13,659 bases of DNA from Pseudomonadota bacterium (GCA_023444445.1 JAEXMK010000094.1:1-13659); one strand, 5' to 3'; shown: positions 1 through 7,414, counted from the first letter of the stretch. The notes: generated from the letters alone by a model not told the origin. Numbers and translations are program-made.

Positions 1-247
1 GGGTGAAAGGGTGGGGTAAGAGCCCACCGCGCTTCTGGTAACAGCGGCGGCAAGGTAAACCCCACCGGGAGCAAGACCGAATAGGGATGACACGGGGCGG
101 GCGAAAGCCCGTTCACAGCCGGTTTCCGGGCCCGTCATCCGGGTGGGTTGCGCGAGGCGGCATGCAAATGCCGTCCCAGATGAATGGCTGCCACGTTCCG
201 GGTCAAACCGGAGCCATACAGAACCCGGCTTACAGGCCAACTGGCGA
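1..247 (+). ncRNA. rnpB: RNase P RNA, bacterial type A, 3' portion (5' end outside window)
   Basis: This is the catalytic RNA of ribonuclease P, which removes the 5' leader from tRNA precursors. It is recognised by its similarity to the E. coli M1 RNA core from memory. The window opens with GGGTGAAAGGGTG and GGTAAGAG (1-22). GGTAAACCCCACCGGGAGCA follows at about 54-73, then CGAATAGGG (78-86), AGATGAATGGCTGCCAC (179-195), and the near-universal ACAGAACCCGGCTTA (218-232), which forms the 3' strand of helix P4. The segment 236-246 should pair with the missing 5' end to close helix P1, so the mature 3' end should lie near 247, give or take a few bases. The 5' half, including the GGAAAGTCCGGGC-type element that forms the other P4 strand, lies upstream of the window. 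No protein gene should be called here despite short open frames. Confidence 0.93.
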
Positions 248-280
248 ATTTCCTCTTCGGCTTCGAGGGTGGAAATTTTG

Positions 281-306
281 GCGGGATGAAGACATCCTGT
301 TGTTTC
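281..306 (+). terminator. Probable rho-independent terminator of rnpB
   Basis: Bases 282-288 (CGGGATG) pair with 293-299 (CATCCTG) around a 4-base loop AAGA, with one G-U pair. The stem is followed by a short T-rich stretch, TTGTTT (300-305). It lies about 35 bases after the expected 3' end of the RNase P RNA, which suits a transcript that is trimmed back. A second, weaker hairpin lies just upstream (AATTTCC 247-253 with GGAAATT 271-277) and may help processing or stopping. The T tract is short, so the call is moderate. Confidence 0.45.
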
Positions 307-371
307 ATAAAAGAAAATAGATTTTTCCATGATGCATTATTGCGTCGTGGAGGCGGATCGCTGCGCGCAAA

Positions 372-394
372 GTAAACCATTCGTTAAACTTAAC
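372..394. promoter_or_regulatory. AT-rich inverted repeat, possible CtrA-type or other regulator site
   Basis: In a GC-rich window this short AT-rich block stands out. It contains AAACCAT (374-380) followed by the inverted repeat GTTAA-AC-TTAAC (383-394). TTAACCAT and TTAA-N7-TTAA are known CtrA-type elements in alphaproteobacteria. The bases here are near matches, with TAAACCAT one base off the 8-mer, but the two TTAA copies are 2 bases apart rather than 7. It sits about 45 bases upstream of the MraZ box array, where the dcw promoter would be expected. No good -35/-10 pair could be assigned, so the role is inferred only from position and composition. Confidence 0.3.
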
Positions 395-439
395 GGCTTA
401 TGAATTTCCGATGCGAAGTCGGTATCGTGCCGGCTTCAT

Positions 440-474
440 CCCATTGACGCCCATAGTGTCCCATGATATCCCAA
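440..474 (-). promoter_or_regulatory. MraZ-binding box array (four direct repeats, 10-bp period)
   Basis: CCCAT occurs at 440-444, 450-454 and 460-464, and CCCAA at 470-474, so the starts are exactly 10 bases apart. Read on the minus strand these are ATGGG or TTGGG units separated by 5 bases. That is the arrangement known for MraZ operators in E. coli (TGGG-type repeats with 5-base spacers upstream of mraZ). The mraZ gene begins 175 bases downstream. The array is therefore very likely the site through which MraZ controls its own transcription and that of the dcw genes behind it. The match is by pattern and position; binding is not shown by the sequence. Confidence 0.75.
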
Positions 475-649
475 ATGCACACCACATTGGGTCGTGTTTT
501 TGACCCGCAATCGCTGAAACGTTTGAGGAGCCTGCAAGGGGCTGCTGCAGGGCATGTCGCCCTGGCGCTTGGCGATGTGTCGTGCGTACCGGTGTCGGCT
601 GCGGAGCGGATGAATCGTTTTGCGGCATGCGGTTTTGGCGAGTTGAGTA
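475..649 (+). other. mraZ 5' leader without a gene
   Basis: These 175 bases between the MraZ box array and the mraZ start hold no convincing gene. A TTGACC element at 500-505 looks like an alphaproteobacterial -35 box, but no fitting -10 box lies 16-19 bases downstream. A perfect 6-bp hairpin (CAGGGC 548-553 with GCCCTG 559-564, 5-base loop) has no T tract and is not a terminator. One GANTC site, the CcrM methylation target known in alphaproteobacteria, is at 612-616. The forward frame is open through most of the leader, but it continues into the rsmH frame across mraZ and is best explained by GC-rich composition. Confidence 0.5.
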
Positions 650-1090
650 ATGGACCGCTTTTTATCGAACGTGACGAACAGGATCGACGCCAAGGGGCGC
701 GTTTCGATTCCGTCTCCGTTTCGTTCGGTGCTGGCCAAGCGCGGCATTCAGGAGCTTTATTGTCTCCAGGATTTTGCGTTTCCGGCAATCAGCGTCGGCG
801 GTCCGGATCTGCTGGAGCGCTACGAGCGGCAGATCGCGTCCATGGATGCCTTCTCGCCGCAAGCGAACGCAATGTCGCTGCTGGTTCACGGCGGCGGTGT
901 TTTCATGAAGCTCGACCAGGAAGGTCGATTGATGGTGACGGATTTTGTGCGGGAATTTACCGGCATCTCTACCGAGGTCACCTTCGTCGGACGGGCGGAT
1001 CATTTTCAGCTTTGGCAACCGGATGCGTTTTTGGCGGCGCAGGCGGAAGCAAGAGCGGGGCGCGGTTTTTCGGCTGCTCGCCCCGCCTAG
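650..1090 (+). CDS. mraZ: Transcriptional regulator MraZ
   Basis: MraZ is a DNA-binding protein that in E. coli represses the dcw cluster, and it forms ring-shaped oligomers. The 146-residue product matches the usual length (about 140-150). It has two AbrB/SpoVT-like halves. The first carries DAKGRVSIP (residues 13-21), the family's DxKGR...P DNA-contact motif. The second carries the degenerate copy LDQEGRLMV (88-96). The start is the ATG at 650, giving [13 protein letters not shown] as expected for the family; the ribosome binding site is weak (GGCGAG, 638-643). It is the first gene of the cluster and lies downstream of its own likely operator at 440-474, consistent with autoregulation. The stop codon TAG (1088-1090) overlaps the ribosome binding site of rsmH, so the two genes are probably translated in a coupled way. 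Confidence 0.97.
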   Translation: MDRFLSNVTNRIDAKGRVSIPSPFRSVLAKRGIQELYCLQDFAFPAISVGGPDLLERYERQIASMDAFSPQANAMSLLVHGGGVFMKLDQEGRLMVTDFVREFTGISTEVTFVGRADHFQLWQPDAFLAAQAEARAGRGFSAARPA

Positions 1091-1098
1091 GACGGGGA
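1055..1098 (+). promoter_or_regulatory. Two alternative hairpins at the mraZ/rsmH junction, one covering the rsmH ribosome binding site
   Basis: GCGGGGCG (1055-1062) pairs perfectly with CGCCCCGC (1079-1086), giving an 8-bp GC-only stem with a 16-base loop. CCCCG (1081-1085) can instead pair with CGGGG (1093-1097), which is the core of the rsmH ribosome binding site GGACGGGGA (1090-1098). The two structures share 1081-1085 and cannot form together. A ribosome finishing mraZ at 1090 would open both. The pairing is read directly; any control role is inferred. Confidence 0.4.
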
Positions 1099-1104
1099 CA
1101 GTCA

Positions 1105-2130
1105 ATGGCGGCGAATTCTGGCGGACGATCTTCTGATGCCGATGGCGGACCTCAGCGCCATATTCCTGTGCTGCTTCGTGAAGTCATCAGCGCGCTTGAA
1201 CCCGCCCCCGGCAAGGTCATTCTGGATGGCACTTTCGGTGCCGGCGGCTACACCCAGGCCATTCTCGATCACGGCGCAAATGTCATCGCGCTAGACCGCG
1301 ATCCAACGGCTATCGCCGGCGGTCAGGCGATGGTTGCAGCCAATGGCGGCAGGCTATCGCTCATCCAATCGCAATTTTCCGATCTCGCAAAACATGCGCC
1401 CGTGGACGGCCTCGATGGCGTCGTTCTCGATATCGGCGTCTCCTCCATGCAGATCGATGAGGCCGAGCGCGGCTTCTCCTTTCAGAAGAACGGCCCGCTC
1501 GACATGCGAATGTCCGCTTCCGGCGTTTCGGCCGCCGATGTCGTCAACCGCGCCAAGGTTGGCGATCTTATCCGCATCTTCGGTTTTCTCGGCGAAGAAA
1601 AGCAGCCGGGTCGCATTGCCCGCGCCATCGAGAAGAAGAGGGCGGAAGAGCCTTTCCGCACCACCCGCGATCTGGCGGGCCTGATCGAGATCGTCACGCC
1701 ACGGAAAGCCAAAGACAAGATTCACCCCGCAACGCGGGTGTTTCAGGCGCTGCGCGTTTTCGTCAATGATGAACTGGGCGAGCTGGCGCAGGCATTGTTT
1801 GCCGCCGAGCAGGCTCTGAAGCCCGGCGGCCGGCTGGTCGTTGTCACTTTCCATTCGCTGGAAGACCGCATCGTCAAGAAATTCTTCTCCGACCGTTCGG
1901 GCAAGGCCGCCGGTTCCCGGCATTTGCCGATGGTGGAGGACAAGCCCGCCATTTTCGAGAATATCGGCAAGCCGATGATTGCCGCCAGCGACGAGGAGGC
2001 GGAGCTTAATCCGCGGGCCCGTTCGGCCAAGCTTCGGGCTGGCCTGCGCACCACGGCACCGGCGCGCGCTGCGGATTTCTCGATTTTCGAGCTTCCAGAT
2101 CTCGCCAGCCTTGAAAAGATGGGAGGCTGA
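1105..2130 (+). CDS. rsmH: 16S rRNA (cytosine(1402)-N(4))-methyltransferase RsmH (MraW)
   Basis: RsmH uses S-adenosylmethionine to methylate N4 of C1402 in the decoding centre of 16S rRNA. The 341-residue product shows the family motifs in order: HIPVLLREV (19-27), the SAM-binding loop [10 protein letters not shown] (41-50), LDIGVSS (108-114), [10 protein letters not shown] followed by VFVN (208-221), [12 protein letters not shown] (248-259) and [10 protein letters not shown] (302-311). The frame is open far upstream, through mraZ and its leader, but the start is placed at ATG 1105. There MAANSGG leads into the conserved region about 18 residues later, and a strong ribosome binding site GGACGGGGA (1090-1098) sits 6 bases upstream. 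It begins 14 bases after mraZ and ends 1 base before ftsL, the usual order in dcw clusters. Confidence 0.97.
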   Translation: MAANSGGRSSDADGGPQRHIPVLLREVISALEPAPGKVILDGTFGAGGYTQAILDHGANVIALDRDPTAIAGGQAMVAANGGRLSLIQSQFSDLAKHAPVDGLDGVVLDIGVSSMQIDEAERGFSFQKNGPLDMRMSASGVSAADVVNRAKVGDLIRIFGFLGEEKQPGRIARAIEKKRAEEPFRTTRDLAGLIEIVTPRKAKDKIHPATRVFQALRVFVNDELGELAQALFAAEQALKPGGRLVVVTFHSLEDRIVKKFFSDRSGKAAGSRHLPMVEDKPAIFENIGKPMIAASDEEAELNPRARSAKLRAGLRTTAPARAADFSIFELPDLASLEKMGG

Positions 2131-2131
2131 T

Positions 2132-2692
2132 ATGCTGCGCACTTTCGATGTCATCTTGATGGGGGTCATGGTCGCTGCGGCGGTCGTGACCTATTCGATC
2201 AAGCACAAGGCGGATCTGAAGCTTGAGGAGGTCCGCAAGCTGGAGGCCGAAATCAAGCTCGAGAAGGATACGATCGATCTCCTGCGGGCCGACTGGGCGC
2301 TGCTGACGCAGCCGAACCGTTTGCATCGCTTGGTCAATGCCTATCAGACGGAACTCGGTCTTTCGCCGACGCTGCCGACGCAATTGGCGCAGCCGCGCGA
2401 GCTGCCCATGCTCCGCTCGCAACTGCCGCAGCCGCCCGAGCCGGAAGGCATGAGCGTCGAAGACGTTATCGCCGCCGCCGTCCACGGCTCCAAGCCGGGT
2501 GCTACGTTGGGTGGCGCTTCCAAACCCAAATCACCGCCGGCGGGTCAGATCGCCGTCAACGGCGTTCCGGTTCCGACGCCGCGCGCCCGCGTTTCCCGCC
2601 CGTCAACGGCACCCATGCCGGTTGCTTCTGCCGCTGTTGGTGACGAGACCGACGACATGGACGACACGATAACAGGATCGGTGAACCGCTGA
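2132..2692 (+). CDS. ftsL: Cell division protein FtsL, with long C-terminal tail
   Basis: FtsL is a small bitopic membrane protein that, with FtsB and FtsQ, recruits and activates FtsW-FtsI at the septum. The 186-residue product has a single membrane segment near the N-terminus (about 6-23), a charged coiled-coil stretch (about 28-58) and the family-like LLRADWALLTQPNRLHRLV (50-68). Residues from about 85 to 186 form a Pro/Ala-rich, low-complexity tail ending in an acidic patch (DETDDMDD, 171-178). E. coli FtsL has 121 residues, so the tail is the extra part. The start ATG 2132 lies one base after the rsmH stop with GGGAGG (2121-2126) upstream. An earlier in-frame ATG would lie inside rsmH and is not needed. 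The stop TGA shares one base with the ftsI ATG. FtsL sequences diverge widely, so the call rests on topology, motif and position. Confidence 0.9.
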   Translation: MLRTFDVILMGVMVAAAVVTYSIKHKADLKLEEVRKLEAEIKLEKDTIDLLRADWALLTQPNRLHRLVNAYQTELGLSPTLPTQLAQPRELPMLRSQLPQPPEPEGMSVEDVIAAAVHGSKPGATLGGASKPKSPPAGQIAVNGVPVPTPRARVSRPSTAPMPVASAAVGDETDDMDDTITGSVNR

Positions 2693-4434
2693 TGTCTTTT
2701 CTCTCCCGCGCCATGGTTCTGAAGAGCAAGGCTCACTTTTCCGCCAGCACCACCGGTGTCTATACTGATCATGCGGCTTTTGAGGGCGCCCGCAAGAAAC
2801 GAGCCGCCCAGGCGAAAAGCCGCGTCGGCCTTCTCATTTTCGGTTTCATTGCCTTTTATGGGGTCGTCGGTGGCCGTCTCGTGCAGTATGGCATGGCGGA
2901 ACAGGAAACGGTGTCGAGCATTGCGCCCGCCGACCGCCTGATGGCGTCGAGACCCGATCTGCTTGACCGCAATGGCGAAGTGCTTGCGACCGATATCCGC
3001 ACCGTGTCGCTGTTTGCCGAGCCGCATCGTATCGTCGATATCGATGAGGCCATCGAAAAGCTGCGCACCGTCCTTCCGGATCTCGACCAGCGCAGCACCT
3101 ATCAGAAGCTCACCTCCAATTCGCGCTTCCAATGGCTGCGCCGTCAGCTGACACCGAAGCAGCAGAGTCAGATTCTGGCGCTCGGCATTCCCGGCATCGG
3201 CTTTAGACCAGAGAAGCGCCGCTTTTATCCGGGCGGGCCGACCGCAGCGCATGTGGTCGGTCACGTCAATATCGACAACCGCGGCGTTGCCGGCATGGAG
3301 CGTTACGTCGACAGCCAGGGTCTTGCCGATCTGACGGCGCTCGGCATGACGAGCGATCAGCCGCTGGAACCTGTAAAGCTTTCCATCGACCTGCGCGTGC
3401 AGTCCATCGTGCGTGAAGTCGTGACCTCGGCCATCACCAAGTTCCAGGCGATCGGCGCCGGTGCCGTGGTTCTGGATGTTCATACCGGCGAAGTGCTGGC
3501 CATGGCCTCGGTGCCGGATTACGATCCGAACAACCCGGCCGAAGGCGCGAAAGAAGGCTGGCTCAACCGCATGTCGAACGGCACGTTCGAAATGGGCTCC
3601 ACCTTCAAATCCTTCACCATTGCCATGGGCCTCGATTCAGGCCGCGTGCGTCTCGGCGATATGTTCGACGCGCGTTACCCGATCCGCATTGGCGGCTTCA
3701 CCATCAAGGACTTCCACGGCAAGGGGCGCATGCTCTCGGTGCCGGAAATCTTCCAGTATTCGTCAAACATCGGTACGGCCAAGATTGCCGACACTGTTGG
3801 AACGGAAGGCCACAAGGAATTCCTGACGCGGCTTGGCCTTCTCACCCGCATGCAGACCGAATTGCCTGAAGTGGCGCTGCCGTCGCAGCCGCGCGAGTGG
3901 AAGAAGATCAACTCCATTACCATTTCCTTCGGCCACGGCGTTTCCACCACACCGCTGCAGACGGCGGTTGCCGGTGCTGCACTTGTTAATGGCGGCAAAC
4001 TCATCGAACCGACCTTCCTGCCGCGCACTCGCGAACAGGCGGATCAGGTGGCGAAGCAGGTGCTGAAGCCCGCCGCCAGCAAGGATATGCGCTTCCTCTT
4101 TGAGTGGAACGGCGTGAATGGTTCCGGCCGAAATGCGCGCGTCGATGGTTTCAACGTCGGTGGCAAGACCGGCACGGCCGACAAGGTCGTCAATGGCCGC
4201 TACGTGCATGACAAGAACTTCAATGCCTTCCTGTCGGCTTTCCCGATGGATGACCCGCAATATGTGGTGCTGTCCTTCATCGACGAACCGAAGACGGACA
4301 AGGGCAATGGCGCGGCACTCGCCGGCACGTCTGCGGCGCCGATGGTGCACGACATCATTACCCGCACGGCGGCGGTCTTGGGCGTGAAGCCGAAGTTCGG
4401 CAAGGATGGCTCGGCCTTGCTCGTGTCTTATTGA
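2692..4434 (+). CDS. ftsI: Septal peptidoglycan transpeptidase FtsI (penicillin-binding protein 3)
   Basis: FtsI is the monofunctional class B penicillin-binding protein that cross-links septal peptidoglycan and works with FtsW. The 580-residue product has a basic cytoplasmic N-terminus of about 44 residues and one membrane segment (about 45-63). The RPDLLDRNGEVLA segment (87-99) is typical of the class B N-terminal domain. The transpeptidase domain shows all three active-site motifs: STFK (303-306, nucleophile Ser303), SSN (357-359) and KTGT (492-495), so the enzyme should be active and beta-lactam sensitive. The ATG at 2692 overlaps the ftsL stop by one base (TGATG), which implies translational coupling. 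The gene is followed by the largest gap inside the cluster, 57 bases before murE. Confidence 0.97.
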   Translation: MSFLSRAMVLKSKAHFSASTTGVYTDHAAFEGARKKRAAQAKSRVGLLIFGFIAFYGVVGGRLVQYGMAEQETVSSIAPADRLMASRPDLLDRNGEVLATDIRTVSLFAEPHRIVDIDEAIEKLRTVLPDLDQRSTYQKLTSNSRFQWLRRQLTPKQQSQILALGIPGIGFRPEKRRFYPGGPTAAHVVGHVNIDNRGVAGMERYVDSQGLADLTALGMTSDQPLEPVKLSIDLRVQSIVREVVTSAITKFQAIGAGAVVLDVHTGEVLAMASVPDYDPNNPAEGAKEGWLNRMSNGTFEMGSTFKSFTIAMGLDSGRVRLGDMFDARYPIRIGGFTIKDFHGKGRMLSVPEIFQYSSNIGTAKIADTVGTEGHKEFLTRLGLLTRMQTELPEVALPSQPREWKKINSITISFGHGVSTTPLQTAVAGAALVNGGKLIEPTFLPRTREQADQVAKQVLKPAASKDMRFLFEWNGVNGSGRNARVDGFNVGGKTGTADKVVNGRYVHDKNFNAFLSAFPMDDPQYVVLSFIDEPKTDKGNGAALAGTSAAPMVHDIITRTAAVLGVKPKFGKDGSALLVSY

Positions 4435-4491
4435 TTGTTAGCTTATGATGTTCCGGCGATTCGTGCCGGGGGGACAAGACGGAAACAGTCG
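4435..4491 (+). other. ftsI/murE intergenic gap with small hairpin
   Basis: This is the only sizeable gap between the wall and division genes here. CCGGC (4453-4457) pairs with GCCGG (4465-4469) around a 7-base loop, GATTCGT, which contains a GANTC (CcrM-type) site at 4458-4462. No T tract follows, so it does not look like a terminator. It could be a processing site, part of a weak internal promoter region or chance. Confidence 0.35.
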
Positions 4492-5961
4492 ATGAATTTG
4501 CGAGATATATCCGGAAATGCGTTTCCGGAATTGAAAGAATTGCTCCTGTCTGAGATCGGGGCGATCGAAATCGGGGGGATCACCGCAGACAGCCGCAAGG
4601 CTGCGCCGGGTAGCCTGTTCGTTGCGGTTTCTGGCACCAAGGCTGATGGTGCGACCTATGTGAAGGACGCGGTTGCCAAGGGCGCTGTCGCCGTTGTTTC
4701 CGGGCACGCGGTGGAAGCCGACGTGCCGGTTCTGATCGTCACCGACCCACGCCTTTATCTCTCCCTTGCTGCTTCCCGCTTTTACGGAAAACAACCGGAA
4801 ACCATGGTTGCCGTTACCGGTACCGCAGGAAAGACCTCGGTTGCTTCCTTCGTGCGGCAGATCTGGGCTTTCGCCGGCCATGCCGCGGCCCAGGTCGGAA
4901 CAACCGGCGTCATTGCTCCCGGACGTGAGGATTACGGCGCGCTGACAACGCCCGATCCGGTGACGCTGCATGCGCTGCTGGCGGAGCTTGCCAGCGAAGG
5001 CGTCACCCACGCCGCGATGGAAGCTTCCAGCCACGGTCTCGAACAGCGCCGCCTCGATGGCGTGCATCTTTCTGCCGCCGGTTTCACCAATCTTGGCCGC
5101 GACCACATGGATTACCATCCAACCGTCGAGGATTACATGGCCGCGAAGATGCGGCTTTTCGATACGCTGATGGAAAAAGGCGCTCCCGCCGTGATCTTCG
5201 CCGACGATTCATGGTCGGACAAGGCGATCCGCGCGGCGCGCGAAGCGGGTCTCGATGTCCGCACCGTCGGACGGAATGGGCAATATCTCATTTTGAAGCG
5301 CGTCGAGCATTTCCGCCACAAGCAGATGATCGAAGTGCATCATGACGGCGTCATCCACGAAGTCGATATCCCGCTGGCGGGTGATTTCCAGGTGGCCAAT
5401 GCGCTTGTTGCCGCGGGTCTTGCCATGTCGACGGGTGTTCCCGCCGCAACGGCGCTCAAGGCGCTCGAAAAGCTGGTTGGCGCCGCCGGCCGTCTGGAAC
5501 TTGTCGGCCAGACAGGGAACGGTGCGCTTGCCTATGTGGATTATGCCCACAAGCCGGATGCGCTCGAAAACGTGCTGACGTCGGTGCGGCCCTTCACCTC
5601 CTGCCGCATCATCACCGTTTTCGGCTGCGGCGGCGACCGCGACAAGGGCAAGCGCCCGATCATGGGCGAGGTCGCGACGCGTCTTTCCGATATCGTCATC
5701 GTCACAGATGATAATCCGCGATCCGAAGACGCGGCGACAATCCGTTCCGAGGTTATGGCCGCCGCACCTGGCGCTCTGGAAATCGGCGACAGGGCGGAGG
5801 CCATTCGCTATGCGGTATCGATGCTCTCGCACGGGGATACGCTGATCGTCGCGGGCAAGGGGCATGAAGAGGGGCAAATCGTCGGTTCGGTCACGCTGCC
5901 GTTTTCCGATCATGAACAGGTGCGCGCTGCACTGGCAGGGCTGGAAGGATCGAAGATTTGA
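4492..5961 (+). CDS. murE: UDP-N-acetylmuramoyl-L-alanyl-D-glutamate:meso-2,6-diaminopimelate ligase MurE
   Basis: MurE adds the third amino acid of the peptidoglycan stem peptide in the cytoplasm, using ATP. The 489-residue product has DSRK (33-36) in the UDP-binding N-terminal domain, the ATP loop GTAGKTS (110-116, Lys114), Lys219 in YMAAKMRLF at the place of the carbamylated lysine, and DNPR (407-410). DNPR is the signature of meso-diaminopimelate-specific MurE, so a Gram-negative type peptidoglycan is predicted. The start ATG 4492 has GGAA (4481-4484) 7 bases upstream and gives MNLRDIS. A TTG directly after the ftsI stop (4435) would add 19 residues with no family support. The usual Asn in the GTNGKT loop is Ala112 here. 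The gene overlaps murF by 4 bases. Confidence 0.96.
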   Translation: MNLRDISGNAFPELKELLLSEIGAIEIGGITADSRKAAPGSLFVAVSGTKADGATYVKDAVAKGAVAVVSGHAVEADVPVLIVTDPRLYLSLAASRFYGKQPETMVAVTGTAGKTSVASFVRQIWAFAGHAAAQVGTTGVIAPGREDYGALTTPDPVTLHALLAELASEGVTHAAMEASSHGLEQRRLDGVHLSAAGFTNLGRDHMDYHPTVEDYMAAKMRLFDTLMEKGAPAVIFADDSWSDKAIRAAREAGLDVRTVGRNGQYLILKRVEHFRHKQMIEVHHDGVIHEVDIPLAGDFQVANALVAAGLAMSTGVPAATALKALEKLVGAAGRLELVGQTGNGALAYVDYAHKPDALENVLTSVRPFTSCRIITVFGCGGDRDKGKRPIMGEVATRLSDIVIVTDDNPRSEDAATIRSEVMAAAPGALEIGDRAEAIRYAVSMLSHGDTLIVAGKGHEEGQIVGSVTLPFSDHEQVRAALAGLEGSKI

Positions 5962-7391
5962 GCTGGTTATGGACAGTCGCCGATATGATCGCCATCACCG
6001 CAGGACGCCCGGTGGGCAACCTGCCGACAGGAATCACCGGCATTTCCATCGACAGCCGGACGGTCAAGCAAGGCGAGGCCTTTTTCGCGATCAAGGGTGA
6101 TCGGGTGGACGGCCATGACTATACCAGCTTTGCCGTTGCTAATGGGGCTGGTCTTCTGGTCGTGGCCGAAGCCAAATTGCCCGCGCTCGGCCGTCTGACG
6201 GTGCCGATGATCGTGGTGGAAGACGTACTTGCCGCACTCGGCAAGCTCGCCATCGCGGCGCGTGAAAGAACATCGGCGCGCATCATCGCGGTGACGGGCT
6301 CGGTCGGCAAAACCACAACCAAGGAAATGCTGCGGCAGGCGCTCGCGCCATCCGGCCGGGTGCATGCGGCAGTGGCGTCCTTCAACAACCATTGGGGCGT
6401 GCCACTGACGCTGGCGCGCATGCCTGCGGACACGGAATTCGGCGTGTTCGAAATCGGCATGAACCATTCCGGCGAAATCCGGCCACTGGTGAAGATGGTC
6501 CGCCCACATGTGGCAATCATCACGACGATTGCGCCTGCCCATCTCGGCAACTTCAAGAACATCGAAGAGATCGCCGCCGCCAAGGCGGAGATTTTCGAAG
6601 GCGTGGAAGAAGGCGGTTCGGTCATCCTCAACCGCGACAACGCCCAGTTCGAGCAGCTTGAAGAGGCGGCGCAGGAGCAGGGTATCGAGCATATCCTCAC
6701 CTTCGGCCAGCACGCCAAGGCGGATTTCCGCCTGGCCGATTTTGAGAGCACAACGACCGGTTCGACGATCTGGGCGATCCTCAATGGCGAAACCAGCGAA
6801 CTGCATCTCAATATTCCGGGCCGGCACATTGCCGACAATGCAATGGCGGTGCTTGGCGCTGTGGCGATCACGGGCGCCAATCTCGACCGCGCCTTCGAGG
6901 TGCTTGGATCGCTTGAGGCGGTAAAGGGGCGTGGCCAGCGTCACCATCTTCAGATCAACGGTGGCTCCTTCCTGCTGATCGATGAAAGCTACAACGCCAA
7001 TCCGGCCTCCATGCGGGCCTCGATTGCCGTGCTGGCGGAAACGCCGACCCAGGGGCACGGCCGGCGTGTCGCCGTTCTCGGCGACATGCTGGAGATGGGC
7101 GAATTTTCGACACAGTTGCACGAGGAACTGGCTGGACCCTTGCTTGCGGCGGGTATCGAACATGTGTGGCTGGCGGGCGACGCGATGGCGGCGCTGCGTG
7201 ACGCGCTGCCTGACAGCGTGACGGTCATATGGTTCCCGACGACGGCGGAACTCACCGATTTTGCCCTGCAATGGGTGCAACCGGGAGACGCGCTGATGGT
7301 AAAATCGTCACTTGGCCTCGGTTTCGGCAAGATTGTCGCCGCGCTGCTTGACAAGTATCCGGCATTCCCCGAGACGGAACGCCAAGTCTGA
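5958..7391 (+). CDS. murF: UDP-N-acetylmuramoyl-tripeptide:D-alanyl-D-alanine ligase MurF
   Basis: MurF adds the D-Ala-D-Ala dipeptide, the last cytoplasmic ligase step. The 477-residue product has [17 protein letters not shown] (31-47) in the substrate-binding domain, the ATP loop GSVGKT (114-119, Lys118), [10 protein letters not shown] (141-150), Lys209 in AAAKAEIF as the likely carbamylated residue, and DESYNANP (342-349). The best start is the TTG at 5958, which forms a TTGA overlap with the murE stop and has GGAAGGA (5943-5949) 8 bases upstream. It gives [16 protein letters not shown], so the first residues fit the family's N-terminal pattern. The alternative ATG at 5985 would trim nine residues and has a poorer upstream site. 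The gene is followed after 23 bases by mraY. Confidence 0.96.
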   Translation: MSWLWTVADMIAITAGRPVGNLPTGITGISIDSRTVKQGEAFFAIKGDRVDGHDYTSFAVANGAGLLVVAEAKLPALGRLTVPMIVVEDVLAALGKLAIAARERTSARIIAVTGSVGKTTTKEMLRQALAPSGRVHAAVASFNNHWGVPLTLARMPADTEFGVFEIGMNHSGEIRPLVKMVRPHVAIITTIAPAHLGNFKNIEEIAAAKAEIFEGVEEGGSVILNRDNAQFEQLEEAAQEQGIEHILTFGQHAKADFRLADFESTTTGSTIWAILNGETSELHLNIPGRHIADNAMAVLGAVAITGANLDRAFEVLGSLEAVKGRGQRHHLQINGGSFLLIDESYNANPASMRASIAVLAETPTQGHGRRVAVLGDMLEMGEFSTQLHEELAGPLLAAGIEHVWLAGDAMAALRDALPDSVTVIWFPTTAELTDFALQWVQPGDALMVKSSLGLGFGKIVAALLDKYPAFPETERQV

Positions 7392-7414
7392 AATAGCCTT
7401 TTGAAAGGGCAATT

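Noticed and set aside
87..380. Short open frames on both strands in and just after the rnpB region
   Set aside because: They overlap conserved RNase P RNA elements or its terminator and show no coding signature.
500..528. TTGACC (500-505) as the -35 box of an mraZ promoter
   Set aside because: No acceptable -10 hexamer occurs 16-19 bases downstream (the bases there read like TTTGAG), so a promoter call is not supported.
548..564. Perfect 6-bp hairpin in the mraZ leader as a terminator or attenuator
   Set aside because: No T tract follows and no competing partner stem was found; a stem this short is expected by chance in GC-rich DNA.
612..710. GANTC (CcrM) sites at 612-616 and 706-710 as evidence of methylation-controlled expression
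   Set aside because: A 5-base site with one free position occurs about once per 256 bases by chance; two near mraZ is not a clear enrichment.
463..1104. A long open frame upstream of rsmH, in the same frame, running through the leader and across mraZ
   Set aside because: It overlaps mraZ, which is unmistakable in another frame, its translation shows no family features, and rsmH has a clear start and ribosome binding site at 1105. It is most likely a composition effect of GC-rich coding DNA.
4435..4491. A TTG start for murE directly after the ftsI stop, adding 19 residues
   Set aside because: The added residues are basic and unlike MurE N-termini, and ATG 4492 has a ribosome binding site and matches the family start.
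5967..7280. A 437-codon open frame on the minus strand opposite murF
   Set aside because: Same shadow pattern, fully antisense to murF, with no recognisable domain.
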